A DNA stretch of 26,170 bases from an uncultured Collinsella sp. (GTDB lineage Bacteria > Actinomycetota > Coriobacteriia > Coriobacteriales > Coriobacteriaceae). The stretch is from assembly GCA_900551665.1 (NCBI GenBank), contig URWW01000025.1, positions 1 to 26,170 on the forward strand. The letters run 5' to 3'. Below are positions 1 to 7,318 of this stretch, one piece after another (positions within the stretch are counted from its first letter, which is position 1; each line of letters begins with the position of its first letter). A program made the translations under genes and the position numbers. Under the pieces are notes generated by a model, which was not told where the DNA came from, did no database searches, and was given only the letters and a program-made list of their open reading frames with translations.

Positions 1-830
1 ATCATATGACAATTGAAAAAGAACCACTTATTCATCTGGAACAAAAAGGCCGGGAATACCTAAGACATGTCCACTTTGCAAATCCCAACGGACGTGTATA
101 TCCAGGCACACTGCAAGAAGCCGATTATATTCCCTTCTTTCAAGTACTAAAAAAAATCGGGTATAATCAAAGAATTAGCTGTGAAGCATATACTGATAAC
201 TATGATATCAGCGCAGGTATAGGGGCGAATGTAGATGATCGCCGTGGCTTGGCCGGTTGTGTTCCTTTGTATAAGATATTAGGTGCCGCCGCCGAGGAAG
301 GGAAGTCTTTAGACGAGTTGATTGAGATAGGTGAACGCTATAATAAGAACGTGGCTACCTTGGCTGTCGCTATGCGTTCTTGTACGCATCCCCAGAACGG
401 AGGTACGATCACGAATCTTCCCGATGGAATCATGGAGATCGGTATGGGCCAGCATGGCGAAGGTGGTGGTGGACAGAAACCGTTGGTATCCGCCGATGAT
501 ACGGCAGCGGAGATGGTAGACCTGCTTTGCCAGCAGTTACAGCCAAAAGCCGGTGATAAGATGTTGTTGATCATTAACGGCGTAGGCGCTACTACCCATA
601 TGGAATTGAATATCATCTTCCGCAAGGCTTATAAGGAATTAGAGGCTCGTGGCTTGCAGGTGGTGGTAAGCCGTATCCAAGAGATCTTGACCGTACAGGA
701 GCAAGCCGGATTCCAGATGATCATGGCGATCTTGGATGAGGATCATATCGATTATTTGAATAACAAACGTGCGGACGCACCTTATTGGACAACCCTAGGT
801 AAATAAATAATATACATGAAACAACTTACT
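1..830. other. Foreign (Bacteroidales-like) segment at the left end
   Basis: This segment is clearly AT-richer than the remaining 25 kb and uses codons such as AAA, TTA, AAT and GAT that are rare downstream. Its reading frame encodes proteins of Bacteroidales type. The change to GC-rich coding occurs at about 828-833, between an ATG with a few AT-rich codons and the interior of ileS. The switch falls inside a reading frame, the joined gene lacks its essential N-terminus, and the segment lies at the window edge. I therefore infer an assembly or library chimera rather than horizontal transfer. No IS ends, direct repeats or integrase were seen at the junction. Confidence 0.8.
3..806 (+). CDS. 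Chimeric ORF: isomerase/epimerase tail fused to DhaK C-terminal region
   Basis: The frame is open from the window edge; the ATG at 6 is probably internal. Residues 1 to about 66 resemble the end of a xylose-isomerase-like TIM-barrel sugar-phosphate isomerase/epimerase (FANPNGR, DYIPFF, then ISCEAY, the usual last strand). From about residue 67 to 266 the protein reads as the C-terminal two thirds of a DhaK-type dihydroxyacetone kinase: DDRRGLAG, the MGQHGEGG stretch with His150 matching the histidine that binds dihydroxyacetone covalently, and NGVGATTHMEL. The N-terminal ~110 residues of DhaK and most of the TIM barrel are missing. The join at about 200-212 is in frame. In a real genome these would likely be neighbouring genes, and the fusion most likely reflects a deletion or misassembly. 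Enzyme activity is doubtful. The family assignments are confident; the fusion being real is not. Confidence 0.7.
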   Translation, partial: HMTIEKEPLIHLEQKGREYLRHVHFANPNGRVYPGTLQEADYIPFFQVLKKIGYNQRISCEAYTDNYDISAGIGANVDDRRGLAGCVPLYKILGAAAEEGKSLDELIEIGERYNKNVATLAVAMRSCTHPQNGGTITNLPDGIMEIGMGQHGEGGGGQKPLVSADDTAAEMVDLLCQQLQPKAGDKMLLIINGVGATTHMELNIIFRKAYKELEARGLQVVVSRIQEILTVQEQAGFQMIMAILDEDHIDYLNNKRADAPYWTTLGK

Positions 831-3131
831 ATCGAGGCCTTCAAGGCCATGTTCGACCGCGGCATGGTGTATCGCGGCCACAAGCCGGTCCATTGGTGCA
901 AGCACTGCCACACCGCGCTCGCCGAGGCCGAGATCGAGTACGCCGACGAGACGAGCCCGTCCATCTACGTCCGCTTCGAGCTGACGAGCAAACCCGCCGG
1001 CCTCGAGTCCTTCGATGGACCGGTCGACTTCGTGATTTGGACCACCACGCCCTGGACCATCCCGTCCGACCAGGCGGTCTCTCTCAAGCCTGAGGCGATC
1101 TATACCGCCATCGAGCACGACGGCCGCGCCGAGATCATGCTCAAGGACCTCGCCGAGAAGGTCTGCGGCATCGCCGGCTGGGATGTCACCCCCGTGATGG
1201 TCGACGGTAAGCCTTACGAGGTGCCCGCCGAGGTGCTCGATCACCTGCATTACAAGCAGCCCGTCTTCGACGGTGTCGAGGGCGTCGCCCTGCTGGCCGA
1301 CTACGTGGGCACCGAGGACGGTACCGGTATCGTTCACAACTCGCCCGGCCACGGTGTGGACGACTACTACGTCTGCATGAAGGAGGGCATGGACGTCTGC
1401 ATGCCCGTCGACGACGACGGTCGCTTCTACAACGGCGACGAGTTCGGTGCCGGCGGCCCGTTCTCCGGCATGGACACCGACGAGGCCAACCCGCACATCA
1501 TCCAGTTCCTGCGCGACCGCGGCATGCTCGTGGCCGAGGTCAAGATCACCCACAGCTACCCGCATTGCTGGCGCTGCAAGAACCCGGTGCTCTTCCGTGC
1601 CACCGATCAGTGGTTCGTCTCCATGGACAAGACCGGCCTGCGCGAGCAGGCGCTCGACCAGGTGCGCAACCACGTGTCCTGGTATCCCGAGCACGCCGTC
1701 AACCGCATCGGCGCCATGGTGGAGCAGCGTCCCGATTGGTGCATCTCCCGTCAGCGCAACTGGGGCGTGCCGATTCCGTCCTTCACCTGCGCCGACTGTG
1801 GCGAGAAGATCATGAACGACGACACGCTCGACGCGGTCATCGCTCTGTTCCATGAGAAGGGCTCCGACGCCTGGTTCACCGATGCTCCCGAGTCCTACCT
1901 CGGTGACGCCTGCGTGTGCCCCAAGTGCGGCGGCCATCACCTCAAGACCGATCGCGACATCCTCGACGTGTGGTGGGACTCCGGCGTGTCCTGGAAGGCC
2001 GTGTGCGAGTACCGCCCCGAGCTCAAGTATCCGGCGGACGTCTACCTTGAGGGTTCCGACCAGCACCGCGGCTGGTTCCAGTCCTCGCTGCTGACTTCCG
2101 TGGGCACCAACGGCATCGCTCCGTACAAGGCCGTCATCTCCCAGGGATTCACCCTGGACGGCCAGGGCCGCAAGATGTCCAAGTCGCTCGGCAACGTGAT
2201 CGACCCCAACAAGATCTGCGACGAGATGGGCGCCGACATCATCCGTCTGTGGGTTGCTTCCGTGGACACCTCCACCGATGTCGCCTGCGACCACGAGATC
2301 CTCGCCCGCACCTCCGACGCGTACCGTCGCTTCCGCAACACCCTGCGCTTCCTGCTGTCCGTGCTCGAGGGCCAGTTCGAGCCCGCGACCGACGGCGTGG
2401 CCTTTGACGAGCTCATGCCGCTCGACAAGCTCATGCTCGCCCGCCTCACGCAGGTGCAGGCCGAGGTCGACGCCGCGTACGAGGGCTTCGAGTTCAACCG
2501 CGCGTACCGTACGCTGTACGACTTCGTGGTCACCGAGCTCTCCAACGTCTACCTTGACGCGCTGAAGGACCGCCTGTACTGCGAGAAGCCCGGCAGCCAC
2601 GAGATGCGCAGCGCGCAGACCGTCGTGGCCGAGCTGCTCTCCATGCTCATGCGCGACTTGCAGCCGATCCTGTCCTACACGGTCGACGAGGCCATGGAGT
2701 TCGCTCCCGCCGGTTGCCGCGATAACCAGGAGTACGCGGCGTTGCTCGATTGGTACAAGAGTCCCATCACGCTCGAGCAGGCCAACGAGTTCGCCGGCGT
2801 CCTCGAGGCGTCGCTCGAGCTCCGCAGCGTTGTCACCAAGGCCATCGAGGCCGCGCGTGCCGAGGGCAGCTTCACCAAGAGCCAGCAGGTTCGCGTGAAG
2901 GCGACCGCCCCGGCCGAGGCCTACGCTCTACTCACCGGTGACAAGGCCGTCGACCTTGCCGAGTTCTACATCGTCTCCGAGGTGGAGCTGGCCGAGGGCG
3001 ATCAGTTCACCGCTGAGATCGAGGCTGCGCATGGCGAGGCCTGCGACCGCTGCTGGAACTTCCGCGAGAGCACGGGCGTCCATGGCGAGCATGCGCACAT
3101 CTGCGACCGCTGCGCCGCCGCGCTGGCCTAA
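816..3131 (+). CDS. ileS: Isoleucyl-tRNA synthetase, N-terminally truncated
   Basis: Class I aminoacyl-tRNA synthetase that charges tRNA-Ile in the cytoplasm. Genuine IleRS sequence starts at about base 831 (IEAFKAMFDRG); the ATG at 816 and its first five codons belong to the foreign segment. Visible parts are the CP1 editing domain with WTTTPWT (residues 75-81) and GTGIVHNSPGHG, the cysteine pairs CADC and CPKC, the KMSKS loop (residues 453-457), the anticodon-binding domain, and a C-terminal zinc site with CDRCW and CDRC. About 165 N-terminal residues are absent compared with the usual ~930-940, including the HIGH motif needed for ATP binding, so this copy could not be active as it stands. 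It precedes lspA by 89 bases, the common ileS-lspA order. I read it as a real gene cut by the chimeric junction, not a natural pseudogene. Confidence 0.93.
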   Translation: MKQLTIEAFKAMFDRGMVYRGHKPVHWCKHCHTALAEAEIEYADETSPSIYVRFELTSKPAGLESFDGPVDFVIWTTTPWTIPSDQAVSLKPEAIYTAIEHDGRAEIMLKDLAEKVCGIAGWDVTPVMVDGKPYEVPAEVLDHLHYKQPVFDGVEGVALLADYVGTEDGTGIVHNSPGHGVDDYYVCMKEGMDVCMPVDDDGRFYNGDEFGAGGPFSGMDTDEANPHIIQFLRDRGMLVAEVKITHSYPHCWRCKNPVLFRATDQWFVSMDKTGLREQALDQVRNHVSWYPEHAVNRIGAMVEQRPDWCISRQRNWGVPIPSFTCADCGEKIMNDDTLDAVIALFHEKGSDAWFTDAPESYLGDACVCPKCGGHHLKTDRDILDVWWDSGVSWKAVCEYRPELKYPADVYLEGSDQHRGWFQSSLLTSVGTNGIAPYKAVISQGFTLDGQGRKMSKSLGNVIDPNKICDEMGADIIRLWVASVDTSTDVACDHEILARTSDAYRRFRNTLRFLLSVLEGQFEPATDGVAFDELMPLDKLMLARLTQVQAEVDAAYEGFEFNRAYRTLYDFVVTELSNVYLDALKDRLYCEKPGSHEMRSAQTVVAELLSMLMRDLQPILSYTVDEAMEFAPAGCRDNQEYAALLDWYKSPITLEQANEFAGVLEASLELRSVVTKAIEAARAEGSFTKSQQVRVKATAPAEAYALLTGDKAVDLAEFYIVSEVELAEGDQFTAEIEAAHGEACDRCWNFRESTGVHGEHAHICDRCAAALA

Positions 3132-3166
3132 TCTCCTGCTCGCGAAGCATACGAATTGAACATGCC

Positions 3167-3203
3167 GAGGCTCGGGCGGGGCTCTTGACCCCTCCCGAGC
3201 CTC
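3167..3203 (+). other. Long hairpin in the ileS-lspA gap
   Basis: A 15-base arm at 3167-3181 pairs with 3189-3203 with one mismatch around a 7-base loop. It is GC-rich but is followed by the lspA ribosome-binding site rather than a T-run. It is therefore not a classical intrinsic terminator; it may stabilise mRNA or modulate read-through between ileS and lspA. Confidence 0.6.
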
Positions 3204-3220
3204 TGATGAAAGGGGCCGAC

Positions 3221-3892
3221 GTGGCAGACAAGAAGACGGAAGCGGCCTTCCAGCCGTCTCTATCGTGGCGTGCCTGCGTGGCGTTGATCGCCGCCGTCAC
3301 GACGTTCGCTCTCGACTACGTCACGAAGGTGTTCGTGAAGAACACCCTCATGGTGACGGGGGAGAGCGTCTCCGTGATCCCGGGGATCTTGAGCTTCCGT
3401 TTTGTGGCGAACAAGGGCGCCGCCTTCAGCCTCGGTGAGGGCATGGGCCTGCTCTTCGTCGCTTTTGCGGCCCTTGTGATCGTTGCCATCTTGCAGTACC
3501 TGGCTCGCACCCGTCAGGTCTCCAAGCTCGAGACGCTTGGGTTGGGCCTCGTGGCCGGTGGAGCGCTCGGCAACGCGATCGACCGCCTGATGCTCGGCTA
3601 TGTCGTCGATTTCATCGCCACCGATTTCATCGACTTCCCGGTTTTCAACGTCGCGGATATCGGCATCTGCGTGGGTGTCTTCTTCGCGTTCGTGGGCTTT
3701 ATGTTCCTTTCGCCTGCGGCAAAGGTCGATGCGACGGCCGAGCTGAACGCCCGTGATGAGGCCGCGGCTGCGCGTCGCGAGAAGCGCCGCGCCGAGCGTG
3801 TCCGTCGCGCGCGTGCCGCTTCCGATGCGCAGGGCGGAGATTCCGTGCGCCCGGAGGGCGAGGACGTTCCCGCCGACGGCGGTGATGCGTAA
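3221..3892 (+). CDS. lspA: Lipoprotein signal peptidase (signal peptidase II)
   Basis: Integral membrane aspartyl protease that removes the signal peptide of prolipoproteins after lipidation. I chose the GTG at 3221 because GAAAGGGG lies just upstream; TTG 3185 and ATG 3206 are in frame but sit in or before the hairpin. The family signatures are present: NKGAAFSLG, GNAIDRL with the first catalytic Asp, and FNVADIGI with the second. Four hydrophobic segments precede a tail of about 60 residues that is first Ala/Arg-rich (REKRRAERVRR) and then acidic, making the protein 223 residues against about 160 for the family. The tail is presumably cytoplasmic and of unknown role. The stop overlaps the rluD start (TAATG), so the two genes are probably translationally coupled. 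Confidence 0.93.
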   Translation: MADKKTEAAFQPSLSWRACVALIAAVTTFALDYVTKVFVKNTLMVTGESVSVIPGILSFRFVANKGAAFSLGEGMGLLFVAFAALVIVAILQYLARTRQVSKLETLGLGLVAGGALGNAIDRLMLGYVVDFIATDFIDFPVFNVADIGICVGVFFAFVGFMFLSPAAKVDATAELNARDEAAAARREKRRAERVRRARAASDAQGGDSVRPEGEDVPADGGDA

Positions 3893-4902
3893 TGGCAGCC
3901 GACGTGCATCTGCTCGTATCGTCCGACGCGGCAGGCGAGCGACTCGACGCTTATCTGGGGGCCCAGGATGCCTGCCCCTCCCGTTCTGCTTGCGCAAAGC
4001 TGGTCGAGGCCGGCGCCGTTGCCATCAACGGCGAGACGTGCCTGTCCAAGAAGCAGGTCGTTTGTGACCGCATCTCCATCGAGCTTCCCGAGGTGCGCGA
4101 GCCCGGGGCGATCGTGCCCCAGGCCATTCCGCTCGACATCCGCTATGAGGACGACCATCTCATCGTGCTTTCCAAGCAGCGCGGCCTGGTGTGTCACCCG
4201 GCCCATGGACATGAGGACGGCACCCTGGCCAACGCTCTGGTCTACCATTGCGGCATCGAGCACCTTGGCACCGTCCAGGGCGAGGATCGTCCCGGCATCG
4301 TGCACAGGCTCGACCGCGACACGTCCGGCCTCATGCTCGCGGCCAAGGACGACGACACGCAGCGAGCCCTGCAAAATCTGATTCGCACGCGCACGCTCGA
4401 CCGTCGCTACATCACGCTCGTCCACGGCGAGATCGTGATGGATGAGGGCACGATCAACACCGGTATCGCGCGGTCCACGCGCGACCGTGTGAAGATGGCC
4501 GTATCCGACGATCCGTTTGCCCGTCAGGCCATCACCACCTTCCAGGTGCTCGAGCGCTTCGAGCCCGCGCGCGGGGATGAGGGATACACGCTCGTCGAGT
4601 GCCATCTCTACACCGGACGCACCCATCAGATCCGCGTGCACATGCGCCATATCCACCATCCGCTCGTGGGCGACCCGCTCTACGGCAAGGGCAACGGGCG
4701 CATGAACCTCGACCTCGATCGTCAGTTCTTGCATTCGTGGAGCGTCCAGTTCGAGCATCCCATCACCGGTGAGGTCGTGAGCTGTCGCGACGAGCTGCCC
4801 TGGGACTTGGCCGCCGCTCTCGAGGAGCTGCACGATCGCTCGCTCGGCCGCACGGCCGTGGGCGAAGTCATCGTTCCGCAACTCGGCTTGCTCGAGGACT
4901 GA
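3892..4902 (+). CDS. rluD: RluD-family 23S rRNA pseudouridine synthase
   Basis: Modifies uridines in large-subunit rRNA. An N-terminal S4 RNA-binding domain (AGERLDAYL, residues ~10-70) is followed by the RluA/RluD catalytic domain with GIVHRLDRDTSGLML, whose HRLDRDTSG holds the catalytic Asp, and by YTGRTHQIRVHM and HPLVGDPLYG. The 336-residue length is normal. The ATG overlaps the lspA stop by one base, and lspA-rluD pairing is common in Gram-positive bacteria. The exact target uridines cannot be read from sequence; the protein could be an RluA/RluC relative, but the S4 domain and context favour RluD. Confidence 0.92.
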   Translation: MAADVHLLVSSDAAGERLDAYLGAQDACPSRSACAKLVEAGAVAINGETCLSKKQVVCDRISIELPEVREPGAIVPQAIPLDIRYEDDHLIVLSKQRGLVCHPAHGHEDGTLANALVYHCGIEHLGTVQGEDRPGIVHRLDRDTSGLMLAAKDDDTQRALQNLIRTRTLDRRYITLVHGEIVMDEGTINTGIARSTRDRVKMAVSDDPFARQAITTFQVLERFEPARGDEGYTLVECHLYTGRTHQIRVHMRHIHHPLVGDPLYGKGNGRMNLDLDRQFLHSWSVQFEHPITGEVVSCRDELPWDLAAALEELHDRSLGRTAVGEVIVPQLGLLED

Positions 4903-5033
4903 GTTTGAGGGCGCGTCCGCTGTTCATCGCGTGGTGCACCCGCCTCAGTCATGTTCATATCCTGCCGGATGCCATAAGGCCCATCCAGTGGCGTACACTT
5001 GAACGGTCTGCACCCTTCGTCTCGGGAGATGCT

Positions 5034-6308
5034 TTGACTCCGATTGTCATCTTCAACACCATCGTCGGTTTGGTGTTCTCTGTCTGCTTCCTGTATCAGG
5101 TGGTTTTCTTCTTCATCGGTCTCATTCGCGGCCAGGTGAAGATCCCCCCGGCGAAGAAGCAACATACCTATGCGTTCTTCATCGCCGCCCATAACGAGGA
5201 GTCGGTCATCGCCAACCTGGTCAAATCGATCAAGGACCAGGATTATCCGTCTGAGTTGATCGACGTCTTTGTGGTGGCAGACGCCTGCACGGACAACACC
5301 GCCCAGGCCGCGCGCGAGGCGGGTGCCATCGTCTACGAGCGCAACGACCTCTCGCGCAAGGGCAAGAGCTGGGTCATGGATTACGGGTTCGACCGAATTC
5401 TTCGCGAGTACCCCGGCAAGCACGAGGCGTTCTTCATCTTCGACGCCGACAACCTGCTCTCCCGTGATTACGTCACCATCATGAACGATGCATTCGACCA
5501 GGGCTATCTCGCGCTCACGAGCTACCGCAATTCCAAGAACTTCGGCAGCAGCTGGATCTCCTCGGCTTATGCGACCTGGTTCATCCGCGAGGCCCGCTAT
5601 CTCAACAACGCCCGCATGATCTGCCATACCTCCTGCGCCGTGTCGGGCTCGGGGTATCTGGTGAGCGCCAAGCTCATCGAGGGCATGAAAGGCTGGGATT
5701 TCCACACGCTGACCGAGGATATCCAGTTCTCGACGTTCTGTGCCATCCACGGCGTTCGGATCGGGTACGCGCCGGCCGAGTTCTTCGATGAGCAGCCGGT
5801 CACGCTCAAGGCCTCGATCAAGCAGCGCATGCGCTGGACAAAGGGCTTCTATCAGGTGCTGTTCACCTACGGGCGCCATATGTTCAAGTCCATCGGCAAG
5901 TTCCATCGGTTTGCGGCCTACGACATGCTCATGGTCGTCGGCCCGGCGATGCTGCTGACCCTCATGTGCTTGCTCGTCAACGTGACGTTCATCGCGGTGG
6001 GCAGCTTGAGTCACGGCTTTTTGGCCACGGATGCCGAGATAGAGATGGCGATCGGGTCGGTCATCATGATGCTCGCCTACATGTACGGCACGTTCTTCGT
6101 GATGGGCCTGTTCACCACCATCACCGAGTGGAAGCACATTCACTGCCCGCAGAAATGGCGCATCTTTACCAACCTGTTCACGTTCCCGCTGTTCATGTTC
6201 ACCTACGTGCCGCTTACCGTGGCCGCCCTGTTCCTCAAGGTCGACTGGGTGCCCACGCCGCACGATGTGAGTGTCACGCTCGACGAGGTGCTCGACGGCG
6301 CAAAGTAG
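5034..6308 (+). CDS. Membrane glycosyltransferase, family 2
   Basis: Processive-type GT2 enzyme expected to build or extend a glycan at the cytoplasmic membrane from a nucleotide sugar. I chose the TTG at 5034 because GGGAG lies five bases upstream and the next residues start a membrane helix; an in-frame TTG at 4905 would add 43 residues of unlikely sequence. Features in order: an N-terminal membrane segment, GT-A fold AHNEESVI, VVADACTDN, the metal-binding DADN, TEDIQF, the acceptor motif QRMRW, then three hydrophobic segments near the C-terminus. This is the BcsA/IcaA-like layout. No other polysaccharide gene lies nearby, so the product is unknown. A strong terminator follows directly. Confidence 0.88.
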   Translation: MTPIVIFNTIVGLVFSVCFLYQVVFFFIGLIRGQVKIPPAKKQHTYAFFIAAHNEESVIANLVKSIKDQDYPSELIDVFVVADACTDNTAQAAREAGAIVYERNDLSRKGKSWVMDYGFDRILREYPGKHEAFFIFDADNLLSRDYVTIMNDAFDQGYLALTSYRNSKNFGSSWISSAYATWFIREARYLNNARMICHTSCAVSGSGYLVSAKLIEGMKGWDFHTLTEDIQFSTFCAIHGVRIGYAPAEFFDEQPVTLKASIKQRMRWTKGFYQVLFTYGRHMFKSIGKFHRFAAYDMLMVVGPAMLLTLMCLLVNVTFIAVGSLSHGFLATDAEIEMAIGSVIMMLAYMYGTFFVMGLFTTITEWKHIHCPQKWRIFTNLFTFPLFMFTYVPLTVAALFLKVDWVPTPHDVSVTLDEVLDGAK

Positions 6309-6309
6309 C

Positions 6310-6349
6310 AAAGGACCCCGCGGCCCGTTGATGGGCGGCGGGGTCCTTT
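6310..6349. terminator. Bidirectional intrinsic terminator
   Basis: A perfect 12-bp stem (6310-6321 with 6338-6349) flanked by A-rich and T-rich ends encloses a second small stem (6323-6326 with 6333-6336). The AAA/TTT ends give short U-tracts in both directions. It sits between the converging ends of the glycosyltransferase gene (+) and the small membrane protein gene (-) and probably ends both transcripts. Confidence 0.85.
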
Positions 6350-6374
6350 GGTCTTAAGCGTGTTCGGACGGGCG

Positions 6375-6728
6375 CTACGCGTTGCGGTGACTGCTGTGGT
6401 ACTCGTCCCACAGCTGATCTTCGAATTCCTCGAGCTCGCTCGAATAGTCATCCCAAGAATCGGTGTGGGATTCCTCCATGTGGTCGTACATGTAGGGGGC
6501 GGTCACGGCGGACTGCATGACGCCGAAGGCCAGCCAAAGGAACGCGATGGTGAACACGGCGAGCCCGCCCAAGACGCATCCGGTGAGGATGTAGGCGAAG
6601 TTCGAATCGTTCGCCTGATTCGCGGTGGACGCGCTAGCGCTCTCGATCACCGGTTGGCGCGGGACGAGATCGGCGTCCTCGGGGGCGTTCGGTGCTATCT
6701 TGCTGTAATCAAAAGAGGGTGCTTCCAT
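6375..6728 (-). CDS. Small single-helix membrane protein, unknown function
   Basis: I do not recognise a family. The start at 6728 is set by GAGGAC six bases upstream and a TATAAT box further up on the minus strand. The 117-residue protein has a polar, Ser/Ala/Pro-rich N-terminal half (1-43), one hydrophobic helix (about 45-72), and a strongly acidic, aromatic C-terminal tail rich in Asp, Glu, Tyr, Trp and His. No signal-peptidase site or lipobox is evident. It is the only minus-strand gene in the window and is transcribed divergently from the prepilin peptidase, with 60 bases between the two starts. Longer reading frames upstream of this start are shadows of the peptidase gene. Confidence 0.75.
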   Translation of the reverse strand: MEAPSFDYSKIAPNAPEDADLVPRQPVIESASASTANQANDSNFAYILTGCVLGGLAVFTIAFLWLAFGVMQSAVTAPYMYDHMEESHTDSWDDYSSELEEFEDQLWDEYHSSHRNA

Positions 6729-6761
6729 GGTGTCCTCGCATGCATTCGCGGTTTTTAACCC

Positions 6762-6790
6762 ATTATACCGATGGTGAAGGAGGCGGTCAT
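6762..6790 (-). promoter_or_regulatory. Promoter of the small membrane protein gene
   Basis: On the minus strand a perfect TATAAT (plus 6762-6767) lies 17 bases from ATGACC (plus 6785-6790), a four-of-six match to the -35 consensus. It overlaps the start region of the divergent prepilin peptidase gene, so expression of the two could interfere. Confidence 0.6.
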
Positions 6791-7247
6791 GCCCACGCAA
6801 CTTTCGACCGTCCTCGACGTGCTCGTCCCGATTGTCCTTGCGGGCGAGATTGCAGCGGCCGCCCTCATCGATGCGCGTGAGCGACGGTTTCCGCATGCCC
6901 TTTCGGCCTTGTTGGCGGCTACGAGCGCCATCTTTGGGTTGATGCATGGTGGTATCCGCGGTTTTGCCTGGCATGCATTGGCGGCCGCTGCGGTCATGGC
7001 GTTGTTGCTTGCGACCGAGACCCTTTGGCGCCGCGTGCACGGCGGGGCAGCAGGGCTCGGTGGGGGAGACGTCAAGTTCCTCGCCGCCCTCATGTTGGCC
7101 GATCCGCTCTATGCACTCGCGTCGTTTATCTTGGGATTGTGCTTGCTCGCCGTTTGCGGCTTGCTGGCGCGACGGAATGCCCTGCCGCTGTTGCCGTTCG
7201 TCGCCATCGGGTGCGCGTTCGTCCCGCTCGCCGCCTTGCTTCCGTGA
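6789..7247 (+). CDS. Prepilin peptidase, A24 family (peptidase domain only)
   Basis: Membrane aspartyl protease of the type IV prepilin peptidase family, which cleaves the leader peptide of pilins or pilin-like proteins. The ATG at 6789 is preceded by AAGGAGG at six bases; an upstream ATG at 6771 overlaps that ribosome-binding site. Both catalytic aspartates are visible: Asp28 in LIDARERRFP and Asp94 in GGGDVKF, which fits the family GxGD motif. The 152-residue protein is almost wholly hydrophobic and lacks the N-terminal methylase domain of PilD, like CpaA/TadV-type enzymes. No pilin, secretion ATPase or Tad gene is in the window, so its substrate must be encoded elsewhere. Confidence 0.85.
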   Translation: MPTQLSTVLDVLVPIVLAGEIAAAALIDARERRFPHALSALLAATSAIFGLMHGGIRGFAWHALAAAAVMALLLATETLWRRVHGGAAGLGGGDVKFLAALMLADPLYALASFILGLCLLAVCGLLARRNALPLLPFVAIGCAFVPLAALLP

Positions 7248-7318
7248 AGCTGGACCGTGTTTTGTCCGCTCGGTATGCGACTATAGGCGCATGAAATCAC
7301 GAGAGATTGGGTGAGCAC

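Noticed and set aside
1..830. Horizontal transfer of a dihydroxyacetone kinase cassette into ileS
   Set aside because: No mobile-element ends or duplications are visible. Both genes involved are broken and the segment sits at the edge of the window, all of which fit a contig artefact better.
795..2600. Open frame of 601 codons on the minus strand opposite ileS
   Set aside because: It is a composition shadow of ileS, and it crosses the chimeric junction, which a real gene would not be expected to do.
4950..5000. Possible promoter before the glycosyltransferase (TACACT at 4994-4999)
   Set aside because: There is no acceptable -35 at 15-19 bases upstream, so it is not distinguishable from chance in the 131-base gap.
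4722..6311. Open frame of 529 codons on the minus strand opposite the glycosyltransferase
   Set aside because: It is an antisense shadow of a gene with clear GT2 motifs, and it spans into rluD without sensible domains.
7262..7287. Possible dGTPase promoter (TTGTCC and TATAGG)
   Set aside because: The spacing is only 14 bases and the -10 match is poor, so I cannot support it as a promoter.
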